From Lutibacter sp. (GTDB taxonomy: Bacteria; Bacteroidota; Bacteroidia; Flavobacteriales; Flavobacteriaceae), in the NCBI RefSeq assembly GCF_013139515.1, contig NZ_WTAR01000040.1, forward strand, positions 1 to 45,778: 45,778 bases of DNA. Reading direction: 5' to 3'. Shown one piece after another: positions 9,601 through 18,017 of this stretch. The notes beneath the pieces were generated by a model that was given only the letters and a program-made list of their open reading frames with translations, had not been told where the DNA came from and did not search any database. The position numbers were made by a program, and so were the translations under genes. How positions within the stretch are numbered: the stretch's first letter is position 1; every line of letters starts with the position of its first letter.

Positions 9601-12600
9601 CATTAATACTAATTGTACCGTCATTGTTTGAAGAACAAGTTGTATTCGTTATTGTTACTGTATCTATTTTAAATAAAGCGGCAGGCTGTGTAATATTTAT
9701 GTTGTTTATAGTTTTAAAACATCCGTTAGCATCTGCAACTTCAAGAGTATAAATACCAGCTAAAAGATTATTAAATGTATATGAAATTGAGGATTGTGTA
9801 CTACTTTGATTATAAGCATTTCCATTATAATCTGTACCAGTTATTGTAAATGTATAATTAGCTGTAGATTCTTGATTAATGTTTACTGAGATTGAACCAG
9901 AAGCATCACCAAAACAATTAATATTTGTTTGTGTATTTGCTATTTGTAATTCGTTAGGTTCATTTAGTGTATAAGTTTCACTTATTGAGCATCCTGCACT
10001 ATCTGTAATTAATAAATCATACGTCCCAGCTGTTAAATTATTTTGATCTTCACTAGTTGCATTAAACCCAGAACCATTAACAGTTGTCCAGTTAAAAGTA
10101 TAAGGAGCTAGACCACCATTTACAGTAATATCTATTGAACCATCATTTTCGTTAAAACAGCTAATTTCATAACCATTATAGTTTGATGTATTATTGGTTA
10201 AAGTTAGTAAATCAGCTTCAGTAATTGTATAGGTTTCTGTAAGTGAGCAGGTTCCTGTTGCGTCAAAAATTTCAACGGTAAAATCACCAGCTTCTAACGC
10301 TGTTATATCTTGTGTATTTGCAGTAAATCCGTTAGGACCAATCCAAGCATATGAATAACCAGGTGTTCCGCCAGAAACTTCAATATTAATATCTCCATTA
10401 TTATCACCATTACAAGTAATGTTTAAAACAGTAGCAGCATCTATTTGGAATGAAGTAGCAGGTTGCGTAATAACAATTGTTGAAATTGTTTTAAAACAAC
10501 CATTTGCATCAGTTACCGTAATTTCATAAGTCCCTGCATATAAACTATTAAATGTATATGATAATCCAGATTGTGTTTGCGTATTATTATAAGCATTGCC
10601 ATTATAGTCTGTTCCAATAATTGAATAGGTATAATTAGCAATTGATATTTGATCAATATTTACAGTGATTGAACCAGAGGCGTTTCCAAAACAAATTATA
10701 TTAAAATGAGTTTCACTTATTTGCAATTCTGTTGGTTCAGTAAGTGTATAAGTTTCATTTGTTGAACACCCATTAGTATCAGTAATAACTAAATTATATG
10801 TACCAGCAGTTAAATTTGGTTGGTCTTCATTTCCTGCAATAAGTCCAGAGCCATCAGCTGTAGCCCAATTGTAAGTATATGGAGCTGTACCACCTGTTAC
10901 GGTTGTATCTATTGAGCCATCATTTTCACTATTACAGCTAATTTGATAACCATTAAAATTAGATATATTACTGTTTAAAGCTAATACATCTGGTTCTACA
11001 ATTGTGTAAGTTTTAGTTAATGAACAAGTACCAGTAGTATCAAAAACTTCAACACTATAATCTCCAGCTTCTAATGTTGTGATATCTTGCGTATTTGCAG
11101 TAAATCCGTTTGGTCCAACCCAAGAATATGTATATCCAGGAGTTCCACCAGAAACTTCAATATTAATATCACCATTATTATTTCCATTACAAGTAATGTT
11201 TGAAACTAATGCTGAATCTATTAGGAATGAATCAGTAGGTTGTGCAATAATAATAGTTGAAATTGTTTTAAAACAACCATTAGCATCAGTTACAGTAACA
11301 TCATAAGTTCCTGCAAATAAATTATTAAATGTATATGATGTTCCAGATTGTGTTTGACTGTCATTATATGCATTTGCATTATAATCTGTACCAGTAATTG
11401 AATACGTATAATCAGCAATTGATTCTTGATCAATATTTACTGTTATATAACCAGTATCATATCCATAACAAATAACGTTAAAATGAGTTTCACTTATTAA
11501 TAATACTGAAGGTTGAGTTAGTATGTAAGTCTCATCTATTGAACATCCTGTACTGTCTGTAATTGTTACTTCGTAAGTACCAACAGTTAAATTATTTTGA
11601 TCTTCGTCACTAGCGATTAAGCCTGCACCATTTAATGTAGTCCAATTATATGTATAAACACCTGAACCTCCAGTAACTGTAATGTCAATAGATCCATTGT
11701 TATCTCCGTAACAGCTAATTTCAAAACCATTATAATTAGATATATTACTATTTAAAACTAATAAGTCAGGCTCAGTAAGTGTGTAAGATTTAGTAATAGA
11801 ACAGATACCTGTTGCGTCAAAAATTTCAATAGTGTAGTTACCAGGTTCTAATGAATTAATATCTTCAGTAGTAGCTGTAAAACTATTTGGTCCAGTCCAA
11901 GAGTATGTATATACAGGTGTTCCTCCTGAAACAACTATATCAATAGCTCCATCATTAAACCCATTACATGTAATATGCGTTAATGTTTCACTGTCAATTT
12001 GAAATAAAGCAGCTGGTTGTGTAATAATTATTGTTGAAATTATTTTAAAACAACCATTAGCATCAGTTACAGTAATATCATATGTTCCAGCCAATAAATC
12101 ATCAAATGTATATGTTGTTGCAGATCTTGTTTTACTTTTAGTATATGTATTACCAATATAATCTACTCCTGAAATTTGATACTTGTAATTTGGAGTTGAT
12201 GTTTGGTCAATACTTACTTCTATAGATCCTGTATTATCACCAAAACAACTAATATTTAAGTGAGTTTCACTTATAAGAAGTTCATTAGGTTGTGTAAGTG
12301 TGTAAGATTCAGTTATAAAACATCCCGTGCTATCAGTAATTGTTATTTCATAAGTACCTGCCGTTAAGCCAGATTGATCTTCATTTGTAGGGATTAATCC
12401 TGAACCATCTACAGTAGTCCAATTATAAGTATATATTCCTGAACCTCCACCTGCTGTAACGTCAATGGTTCCATCATTTGAACCATTACAACTAATTTCA
12501 TAACCATTATAATTAGATAAGTTAGCACTTATTGTTAATGAAGGAAGTTCTGTAATCGTATATGTTTCAGTTAGTGTACAAATTCCTGTACTATCAACAA

Positions 12601-14725
12601 TTACTACAGTATAATCTCCAGGCTCTAACCCTATAACATCTTCAGTATTCGCTGTAAAACCATTTGGTCCAGTCCAAGTAAATATATAACCTGGTGTTCC
12701 ACCAGAAACTACAATATCAATAGCTCCATCATTATTTGAATTACAAGAAATATGAGTTAATGTTGAAGTATCTATTTGAAATAAAGCTGCTGGTTGTGTA
12801 ATAATTATTGGGTTAATTGTTTTAAAGCAACCATTAGCATCGGTTACAGTAACATCATAATTACCAGCTAATAAGTTCTCAAATATTATAGAGGTCCCAG
12901 TTTGCATTTGGCTGTCATTAAATGGGTTTCCAATATAGTCAACACCATTTAATGTATAGGTATAATCAGCTATTGATTCTTGATCAATATTTACAGTTAT
13001 AGAGCCAGAAGCATCACCAAAACATAGTATATTTACATGTGTTTCACTTATTAATAACTCATTAGGAGTTGTAAGTTCAAAATTCATTGCGAAAGTACAG
13101 CCATTATCATCAGTAATAAATACTGAATATAAGCCAACAGCTAGCCCATTAATTTCTGAAGATTCACCAGTATTAATTACTAAAGGACCGCTAAGTATTG
13201 ATAAACCAGCTTCTGATGTGTCTGGGTTTGATGTATCAGAAAAATTACCTTCGTACCAAGTAACAGTATAAGGAGCAGTTGCACCAGTTGGACTTATTGA
13301 TATAATACCAGTTGTGTCACCAAAACATAAAGGGTCTGTAACAATTTCATTAAACACTAATTCGTCAGGTTCAAGAAGAGCAATTGGACCAAAGCTTTTT
13401 GAACAAGAATATTCAATTGGAGTTGGACCATTTGTATTTGTTGCAAATATTTCTGAAACTATTAATTCATAACTACCTGCAGGTAAATTGTCGTAAAAAG
13501 CATTCCATCCATCTTGATTTCCGCCTAGGTCATAACTAGGTGTTATTATTGGAAAACCAGGAGGAGCAATATACTCAACACCATCAATAAATAATTGAAA
13601 TGTATATGGAGGTCCCCATGAAGTATTAAAAATATTTCCAGGAAATGGTTCTGTCCATCCACCTGCAATTGTAAATGTTAATGATCCATCACTTCCACCT
13701 CTACAAGTAACACTTGTGTTTATTAGATCGTCATTTGTTATTGGTAATGGAACTAATACTTCTATATCTACAAAATTCCCACAACCATTGGCATCAATAA
13801 AATTAAATGTATAGGTGCCAGATGCCATATTTGGGATTGAAACTCCTAATCCAGCAGTTTCAAATTGGCCTATATCCTCACTATCAATAACTCCAATATT
13901 AGCAGAGTCTGTAATCCACCACTCAATAGGTGTTTTACCTCCATCAATTTGAATATCAATAATACCACTTGCAGAATCTGCACATTCAAAACCTGCAAAA
14001 GTTACAAGAGCTTGAGGGTAGTATGGTGGGAATACAGTAAAAGTACCACCTTTACTTTGTCCTAATGCATTGTAAATAATAAAAGTGTAATCAGGCCCGG
14101 GAGCTGTATCAAGTAAACCAGCGATGCTAATTTCATTAGTGTTAAATGTTTGTGGATATCCAGCTACCATTACACCACCTGCATAAACTTCAACAGTATA
14201 TGGTCTTGAAATTATTACACCCCCATCAGTATGCTCATTCACCGTAATCTCATAATCCCCTGTACAAGAATTTGTATTTTGTGTTATAATTGTAAAATTT
14301 CCAATTATTTTATAATTTAAAGTAACAAATGATAAATTAGGTATATCAATATTTGTACTTGTATCAAAAATTCGAACATAAACAGCTAATGAGTAATTAG
14401 GTGTTATACTTGTATATTGAATTGTTGTACCATCAACAATACTATAGTTTGAGCCAAACAGAATTTCAAATCCCCAATTTGCAGGGATTGGACTTGTTTG
14501 TTCAAAACCATAATCTAGAGTTCCATCACTAAAATGTGCAATGTCTAAAGATATAGGTATTTGCAATCCAGCAGTATACTCATGTATATAATTTATACTT
14601 GGGTCTACACTATACACAGTATTTTGATCAGCTTTGTAGAAATTTTGCGAATAAGAATTCATCGCAGCGAAAAAAGAAACTATAACAAATACGCAATTTG
14701 CTATCTTTTTGGATAGGGGTTTCAT
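6656..14725 (-). CDS. Giant SprB-repeat adhesin with PKD domain and T9SS type B sorting domain
   Basis: A 2689-residue cell-surface protein. Order: signal peptide (about 1-27, ending NSYSQ); a non-repeated N-terminal region; many SprB-type Ig-like domains with recurring CxGxxxGxI, GGTPxYTYxW, LxAGxYxVTVTDxNGC and TITEP motifs; a PKD domain near 2530-2600 (SWDFGDGSS, HTYSEEGTYT); and a C-terminal type B domain (FTPNNDQINDTI, YDTWGSLIY, GWDGRINGTLAENGNY, ending TLIK). The middle is a five-fold tandem array of a three-domain block. Such proteins are exported by the T9SS and serve as gliding or attachment adhesins. It pairs with the PorP/SprF gene one base downstream. The Cys pairs in each domain may form disulfides. 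Its ligand is unknown. Confidence 0.93.
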   Translation of the reverse strand: MKPLSKKIANCVFVIVSFFAAMNSYSQNFYKADQNTVYSVDPSINYIHEYTAGLQIPISLDIAHFSDGTLDYGFEQTSPIPANWGFEILFGSNYSIVDGTTIQYTSITPNYSLAVYVRIFDTSTNIDIPNLSFVTLNYKIIGNFTIITQNTNSCTGDYEITVNEHTDGGVIISRPYTVEVYAGGVMVAGYPQTFNTNEISIAGLLDTAPGPDYTFIIYNALGQSKGGTFTVFPPYYPQALVTFAGFECADSASGIIDIQIDGGKTPIEWWITDSANIGVIDSEDIGQFETAGLGVSIPNMASGTYTFNFIDANGCGNFVDIEVLVPLPITNDDLINTSVTCRGGSDGSLTFTIAGGWTEPFPGNIFNTSWGPPYTFQLFIDGVEYIAPPGFPIITPSYDLGGNQDGWNAFYDNLPAGSYELIVSEIFATNTNGPTPIEYSCSKSFGPIALLEPDELVFNEIVTDPLCFGDTTGIISISPTGATAPYTVTWYEGNFSDTSNPDTSEAGLSILSGPLVINTGESSEINGLAVGLYSVFITDDNGCTFAMNFELTTPNELLISETHVNILCFGDASGSITVNIDQESIADYTYTLNGVDYIGNPFNDSQMQTGTSIIFENLLAGNYDVTVTDANGCFKTINPIIITQPAALFQIDTSTLTHISCNSNNDGAIDIVVSGGTPGYIFTWTGPNGFTANTEDVIGLEPGDYTVVIVDSTGICTLTETYTITELPSLTISANLSNYNGYEISCNGSNDGTIDVTAGGGSGIYTYNWTTVDGSGLIPTNEDQSGLTAGTYEITITDSTGCFITESYTLTQPNELLISETHLNISCFGDNTGSIEVSIDQTSTPNYKYQISGVDYIGNTYTKSKTRSATTYTFDDLLAGTYDITVTDANGCFKIISTIIITQPAALFQIDSETLTHITCNGFNDGAIDIVVSGGTPVYTYSWTGPNSFTATTEDINSLEPGNYTIEIFDATGICSITKSYTLTEPDLLVLNSNISNYNGFEISCYGDNNGSIDITVTGGSGVYTYNWTTLNGAGLIASDEDQNNLTVGTYEVTITDSTGCSIDETYILTQPSVLLISETHFNVICYGYDTGYITVNIDQESIADYTYSITGTDYNANAYNDSQTQSGTSYTFNNLFAGTYDVTVTDANGCFKTISTIIIAQPTDSFLIDSALVSNITCNGNNNGDINIEVSGGTPGYTYSWVGPNGFTANTQDITTLEAGDYSVEVFDTTGTCSLTKTYTIVEPDVLALNSNISNFNGYQISCNSENDGSIDTTVTGGTAPYTYNWATADGSGLIAGNEDQPNLTAGTYNLVITDTNGCSTNETYTLTEPTELQISETHFNIICFGNASGSITVNIDQISIANYTYSIIGTDYNGNAYNNTQTQSGLSYTFNSLYAGTYEITVTDANGCFKTISTIVITQPATSFQIDAATVLNITCNGDNNGDINIEVSGGTPGYSYAWIGPNGFTANTQDITALEAGDFTVEIFDATGTCSLTETYTITEADLLTLTNNTSNYNGYEISCFNENDGSIDITVNGGLAPYTFNWTTVNGSGFNATSEDQNNLTAGTYDLLITDSAGCSISETYTLNEPNELQIANTQTNINCFGDASGSISVNINQESTANYTFTITGTDYNGNAYNQSSTQSSISYTFNNLLAGIYTLEVADANGCFKTINNINITQPAALFKIDTVTITNTTCSSNNDGTISINVSGGTPTYTYSWTGPSGFTANTKDIASLTPGDYTVTIIDATGTCSISETYNIIDIDSLALSGVLSNYNGFNVKCNNGDDASINVTVTGGVAPYSYNWTTINGSGLLTTSEDQSDLTAGTYDLTVTDVNGCIISETFNVNEPAALSINEVHTNINCFGEAAGSIEVTIDPSVANYTFEISGIDYNGTLYSSTKTQSGTTYIFDNLLAGTYNIIASDANGCLRTIDDIEITQPLTDLNPNARVSNVSCFNANNATIILSVSGGTPFPSSPFYQINWTGPNGFTSSSEIITNLESGQYEVTIIDAIGCVNTYQYLIEQPNEILINIDVEQDVLCYGNFDANIIISPSGGSGTYRYIWTKNGSPYSIDEDLINIGPGNYTVIVIDSNGCKNTETFVITQPDLVQINLTSKVDVFCNGEANGSINIDVIGGTPEEISSGVFEYTYNWTGPNGYSNTTKNIANLFAGEYNLTVNDNLGCEQFITFEIEQPGDLVINATKTDISCYNANDGTIQLDITGGVSPYIVDWGAKENVTSKDNLNPGTYLISVTDENNCTKFITVEIIEAPIFNINPLVSNITCVGERNGVITLNVVGGVPPINITWIDENGNEDIDGENETVTNLAPGTYNVIVSDSSPTSCPITQTFIISDPTPLAISATINNATNCDNTNSGTINVHITGGKLPYSYAWDNGISTEDISNLPPGDYNIEVTDANGCQISDVFTITRPPVLEIALTTSLYSDCTTMEANQVNTVIASGGVAPYTFTWSDGLVSGKNNEIMTSGQNGNYTATVTDAVGCEAQVVFEINISQFGELSFDYASFSLDKYDILSIDDPIQFTNTSTGDYTSVSWDFGDGSSIVFEENPSHTYSEEGTYTIIQTVDYDYGCSYTYTQDITVIKGYNLIIPNGFTPNNDQINDTIRPSYTGMDDVEMSIYDTWGSLIYFEKGTELKGWDGRINGTLAENGNYVIKVKAKVFYGKEITSNSAVTLIK
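9190..13070 (-). repeat. Five tandem copies of a ~777-bp coding super-repeat
   Basis: Within the adhesin gene a block of three different Ig-like domains recurs with block starts near 13070, 12292, 11515, 10737 and 9962, and a sixth first domain near 9190. The spacing is 772-778 bp. The domains open with ISETHxNIxCFG, then IDxxxxxxITCN, then SNYNGxEISC. The copies have diverged (for example the first domain opens IANTQ in block five), so the array is old, but long near-identical stretches remain where recombination could change copy number. Confidence 0.85.
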
Positions 14726-14836
14726 CTTTTAGGGGTTTTAATGGAAGTAAAATGTTATGTATAAGGGGGCTATAACTTTTTACATCATGCTAATTTAAGA
14801 AAAAAAATGAATATTTAACTGCTAAACGTTAGTTAT

Positions 14837-14854
14837 TTTTGAGCAAACTCAAAA
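14837..14854. repeat. Perfect 7-bp inverted repeat between adhesin and amidohydrolase genes
   Basis: TTTTGAG and CTCAAAA flank a four-base spacer in the 192-bp gap between the amidohydrolase stop and the adhesin start, both on the minus strand. It could be a weak 3' hairpin of the transcript ending at the adhesin, or more likely (genes run toward lower coordinates) an operator or leader hairpin upstream of the adhesin. No U-tract follows on the minus strand, so a classical terminator is unlikely. Confidence 0.3.
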
Positions 14855-14917
14855 TTTAACAATTGTAGAATGATTTAAAAATTTTAAATAATCAATTATT
14901 TTAAGCGAAAACTAGTT

Positions 14918-16534
14918 TTAGTATACTCTTTCTCCGCCAATATACGTTTCCTCTACTTTTAAATATGGAATTTTTGACAACTCTATCTCCATAATATTCT
15001 TATCAAGAATTATAAAATCTGCAAATTTTCCAACTTCAATACTACCTTTTTCTTGTTCTTCAAAATTTGAATATGCAGCCCAAATTGTCATTCCTTTTAA
15101 AGTTTCTTCACGTGTTAATGCATTTTCCATTTGGAAGCCATTTTCAGGGTAATTATTTAAATCTTTTCTGGCAACAGCTGCATAAAAAGTTAAAAAAGGG
15201 CTTACTCTTTCTACAGGAAAATCTGTGCCTAAAGCAATTTTTCCATAGTTGGTTAATAAATCTTTGTAAGCATAGGAACTTTTAATTCGTTTTGACCCAA
15301 CTCTGTCTTCTGCCCAATACATATCACTTGTTGCGTGAGTTGGTTGTACAGAAGGTAAAATATTATCGAAATATTTAAAATCTTCAGGATCTAAAATTTG
15401 TGCGTGCTCAATTCTCCACCTTCTATCTTTTTTCTCAATTAAAACTTCTTGATAAGTTTTAAGCAATAAATAATTGGCAGAATCACCAATTGCATGTGAA
15501 TTCATTTGATAATCAGATGCCGCTATTTTTTTAGCAATATTCATAAATTCTTCTGGAGAAGCTAATAGTGCTCCAAAATGATTGTGTTTGTCTGAATATG
15601 ATTCTTTCATTGCTGCACCACGAGAACCTAAAGCTCCATCTCCATAAACTTTTATTGAGCGAACATTTAGTCTATCTGTTTTAATAATTCCTTTATTTAG
15701 GTAATAATCTAAATTTTTAGGAGAATTAGAAACCATTGCGTAGATGCGAATTTTTAATTCGTTTGCTTGTTGTAAACTATCAATTAACTCAATCGTTTCT
15801 CTAGAAATTCCAGCGTCATTAACAGTTGTTAGACCATAGAAAAGACAAATTTTCTCAGCCTCTTTTAACGCTTTAATTTGTTCTTTTTCTGAAGGAAGTT
15901 GAATTTTAGCTTCAATTAATTCCATAGGATTATCAATGAATATTCCAGTCAGTTTTCCATTCTTTTTAAGTATTTCACCACCAGAAAAAGGTGTATCTAT
16001 AGTTACACCAGCCAAGTTAATAGCGGCTTGATTTGCTAATAAAGCATGGCCGTCAATTCTTCTCACTGCAATTGGTGTATTTGGAAACAGTTGGTCTAAC
16101 TTATCTTTAGAAGGAAATTCTTTTACTTCCCAATCATTTTGATCCCAACCACGACCAGTAATGTAACTTACTTTTTTTTCTTTCTGAAAATCAACAATGC
16201 GTTGTACTACTTCATCAAAACTTTTTGTACCTGTTAAATCTACTTTTTGTTGTTGCAATCCTAAACCATAAAAATGACAATGAGCATCTATAAAACCAGG
16301 TAAAATTGTTTTTCCTTTCGCATCGTTTATATATGTTGATGCATATTTTGATTGTATTTCTAAGCTAGTACCAACATCAATAATTTTACCATTTTTAATG
16401 GCAAATGCTTCAGCTTTATCAAAATTAGTATTTACAGTATAAACGTTCGCATTTATAATAAGTGTATCTGCTTTTTCTTTTATCGAACAAGAAATGGTTA
16501 CCATAGTTAAGAGTAATAGCGCTATTTTTTTCAT
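14918..16534 (-). CDS. Exported amidohydrolase (YtcJ-like, amidohydrolase 3 family), lipoprotein
   Basis: 538 residues. A lipoprotein signal with lipobox ending in Cys16 (TISCS) is followed by a family-typical start (DTLIINANVYTVN). Metal-ligand motifs of the amidohydrolase fold are visible: DAHCHFYG, a central Lys-containing strand (SIKVYGDGALGSRGA), HAIGD, EHAQ and GTDFPVE. This matches the YtcJ/amidohydrolase 3 group, metal-dependent hydrolases of N-acyl or cyclic amide bonds whose substrate is usually unknown. It is probably anchored to a membrane facing the periplasm. Sixteen bases separate it from the M28 peptidase gene upstream, so both lipoproteins are likely co-expressed, which fits peptide or amide scavenging (inference). 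Confidence 0.88.
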   Translation of the reverse strand: MKKIALLLLTMVTISCSIKEKADTLIINANVYTVNTNFDKAEAFAIKNGKIIDVGTSLEIQSKYASTYINDAKGKTILPGFIDAHCHFYGLGLQQQKVDLTGTKSFDEVVQRIVDFQKEKKVSYITGRGWDQNDWEVKEFPSKDKLDQLFPNTPIAVRRIDGHALLANQAAINLAGVTIDTPFSGGEILKKNGKLTGIFIDNPMELIEAKIQLPSEKEQIKALKEAEKICLFYGLTTVNDAGISRETIELIDSLQQANELKIRIYAMVSNSPKNLDYYLNKGIIKTDRLNVRSIKVYGDGALGSRGAAMKESYSDKHNHFGALLASPEEFMNIAKKIAASDYQMNSHAIGDSANYLLLKTYQEVLIEKKDRRWRIEHAQILDPEDFKYFDNILPSVQPTHATSDMYWAEDRVGSKRIKSSYAYKDLLTNYGKIALGTDFPVERVSPFLTFYAAVARKDLNNYPENGFQMENALTREETLKGMTIWAAYSNFEEQEKGSIEVGKFADFIILDKNIMEIELSKIPYLKVEETYIGGERVY

Positions 16535-16550
16535 GATATGGTTTAATAAA

Positions 16551-17954
16551 TTAGTCTAAATAAGTATCTAATAAATAAATTAAGGACGCCATTGATGCAG
16601 CTCCTAACTCAAGTTCGCGTTTGTTTACTTTATCAAAAGTATCAGTTGAAGCATGATGATAATCAAAATAACGTTGAGAATCTGGTCTATAACCAAATAA
16701 TGAGATGGTTTCATTTTTTAATGGACCAATATCTGCACCGCTTCCACCAGTATTTATATCTAGCAATCCGTAAGGAGCTAGTAGCGGTTTCCAACTCATA
16801 AACAAATCGTAATTTTTTCCGCTTTCATCAAATGAAAACCCTCTAGGAGTAAACCCACCAGCATCAGATTCTAAGGCTGCAACATGAATTTCGTTATTTT
16901 TTTTAGCTTCCTCGGCGTATTTTTTTCCGCCTCGTAAACCATTTTCTTCATTCATAAATAAGACAACTCTAATAGTATGTCTTGGTTTAATATTGTTTAA
17001 TTTTAATAAACGAGCTACTTCAATAGATTGAACAATTCCTGCACCATCATCATGAGCTCCATCTCCTAAATCCCAAGAGTCTAAATGCCCACCAACAGTT
17101 ATGTATTTTTCAGGAGATTCACTTCCAGTAATTTCACCAATTACATTAAAAGAAGGAGCATCAGGTAAGGTTTTACAACTTTGTTTGAAATAAAATTTTA
17201 ATGTTGGATTTTCTTTTAGTTTTTCACTTAATAAGTTCGCAGCTTTTGTACTTATTGCAGCAGTTGGTACTTTTTCTTCGTCTAATAAATCTCCATAACT
17301 CATAACGCCAGTATGCGGATAATCATCAATACTATTTGTCATTGAGCGAATAATTGCGCCTACTGCTCCAAATTTTCCGGTTACTTTTGCACCTGAGTAT
17401 CTTTGATCAACGCAACCTCCATACGCGTGAAAAGTTCGTATTAAAGTATCATCAAACGGACGGTTAAAAAAAACTATTTTACCTCTTAATTCTTCACCTA
17501 ACGCTTCAGCTTCTTCTAAACTTTTAACTTCAATTACTTCAGCAGAAATACCATTTTCTAAAGTTGCAATTGAACCACCTAAAGCACAAATAGGGACATT
17601 AATTTTAGTGTTATTTACAGTAAAATGTGCTTCTTCTTTTTCTCCACGAACCCAGTGAGGCACCATAATTGGCTGTAACCAAACCTTATCAAAATCTAAT
17701 TCTTTCATTAATTTCTCTCCCCAATCAACAGCTTGTTGAGCTTCAGGAGAACCAGATAAACGACCGCCAATATTATTTGATAAAATAGCTAACCATTGAT
17801 AACATTGCCCGTTTGTTAGCGCTGAGTTAAAAATATGTTTAATTGCTGTTGAGTCTTTTTTATTTACAATTGACTTAATTCTTTTAGTTGATTTAATTTC
17901 AGAACAAGAAATTAAGACACTAATTAAACTTAATGTTAAAAAGAAGTTTTTCAT
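16551..17954 (-). CDS. M28 family zinc peptidase (carboxypeptidase Q-like), lipoprotein
   Basis: 467 residues with a lipobox ending at Cys17 (LISCSE). A PA-type insert lies at about 130-235. The catalytic M28 domain shows the two-zinc set: His290 in GGHLDSWD, Asp302 in GAHDDGAG, the Glu336-Glu337 pair in NEENG, Asp364 in ESDAGG and His434 in DYHHASTDT. The layout resembles plasma glutamate carboxypeptidase/carboxypeptidase Q, which releases residues from short peptides. The protein is exported and anchored, so it probably works on extracellular or periplasmic peptides. It precedes the amidohydrolase gene in the same operon. The exact cleavage preference is unknown. Confidence 0.92.
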   Translation of the reverse strand: MKNFFLTLSLISVLISCSEIKSTKRIKSIVNKKDSTAIKHIFNSALTNGQCYQWLAILSNNIGGRLSGSPEAQQAVDWGEKLMKELDFDKVWLQPIMVPHWVRGEKEEAHFTVNNTKINVPICALGGSIATLENGISAEVIEVKSLEEAEALGEELRGKIVFFNRPFDDTLIRTFHAYGGCVDQRYSGAKVTGKFGAVGAIIRSMTNSIDDYPHTGVMSYGDLLDEEKVPTAAISTKAANLLSEKLKENPTLKFYFKQSCKTLPDAPSFNVIGEITGSESPEKYITVGGHLDSWDLGDGAHDDGAGIVQSIEVARLLKLNNIKPRHTIRVVLFMNEENGLRGGKKYAEEAKKNNEIHVAALESDAGGFTPRGFSFDESGKNYDLFMSWKPLLAPYGLLDINTGGSGADIGPLKNETISLFGYRPDSQRYFDYHHASTDTFDKVNKRELELGAASMASLIYLLDTYLD

Positions 17955-18017
17955 TTAGGGTAGTTTTTTTAAGATGGTTAAAACTACATAAAAAAGATGA
18001 AATAAATTTGATTTGTA

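Noticed and set aside
9190-13070. Regular repeats that could suggest a CRISPR or satellite array
   Set aside because: The period is ~777 bp and the repeats are in-frame protein domains; no short direct repeats with unique spacers exist.
11079-14065. Plus-strand frames of 66-75 codons within the adhesin gene
   Set aside because: They are antisense readings of the repeats with no family likeness.
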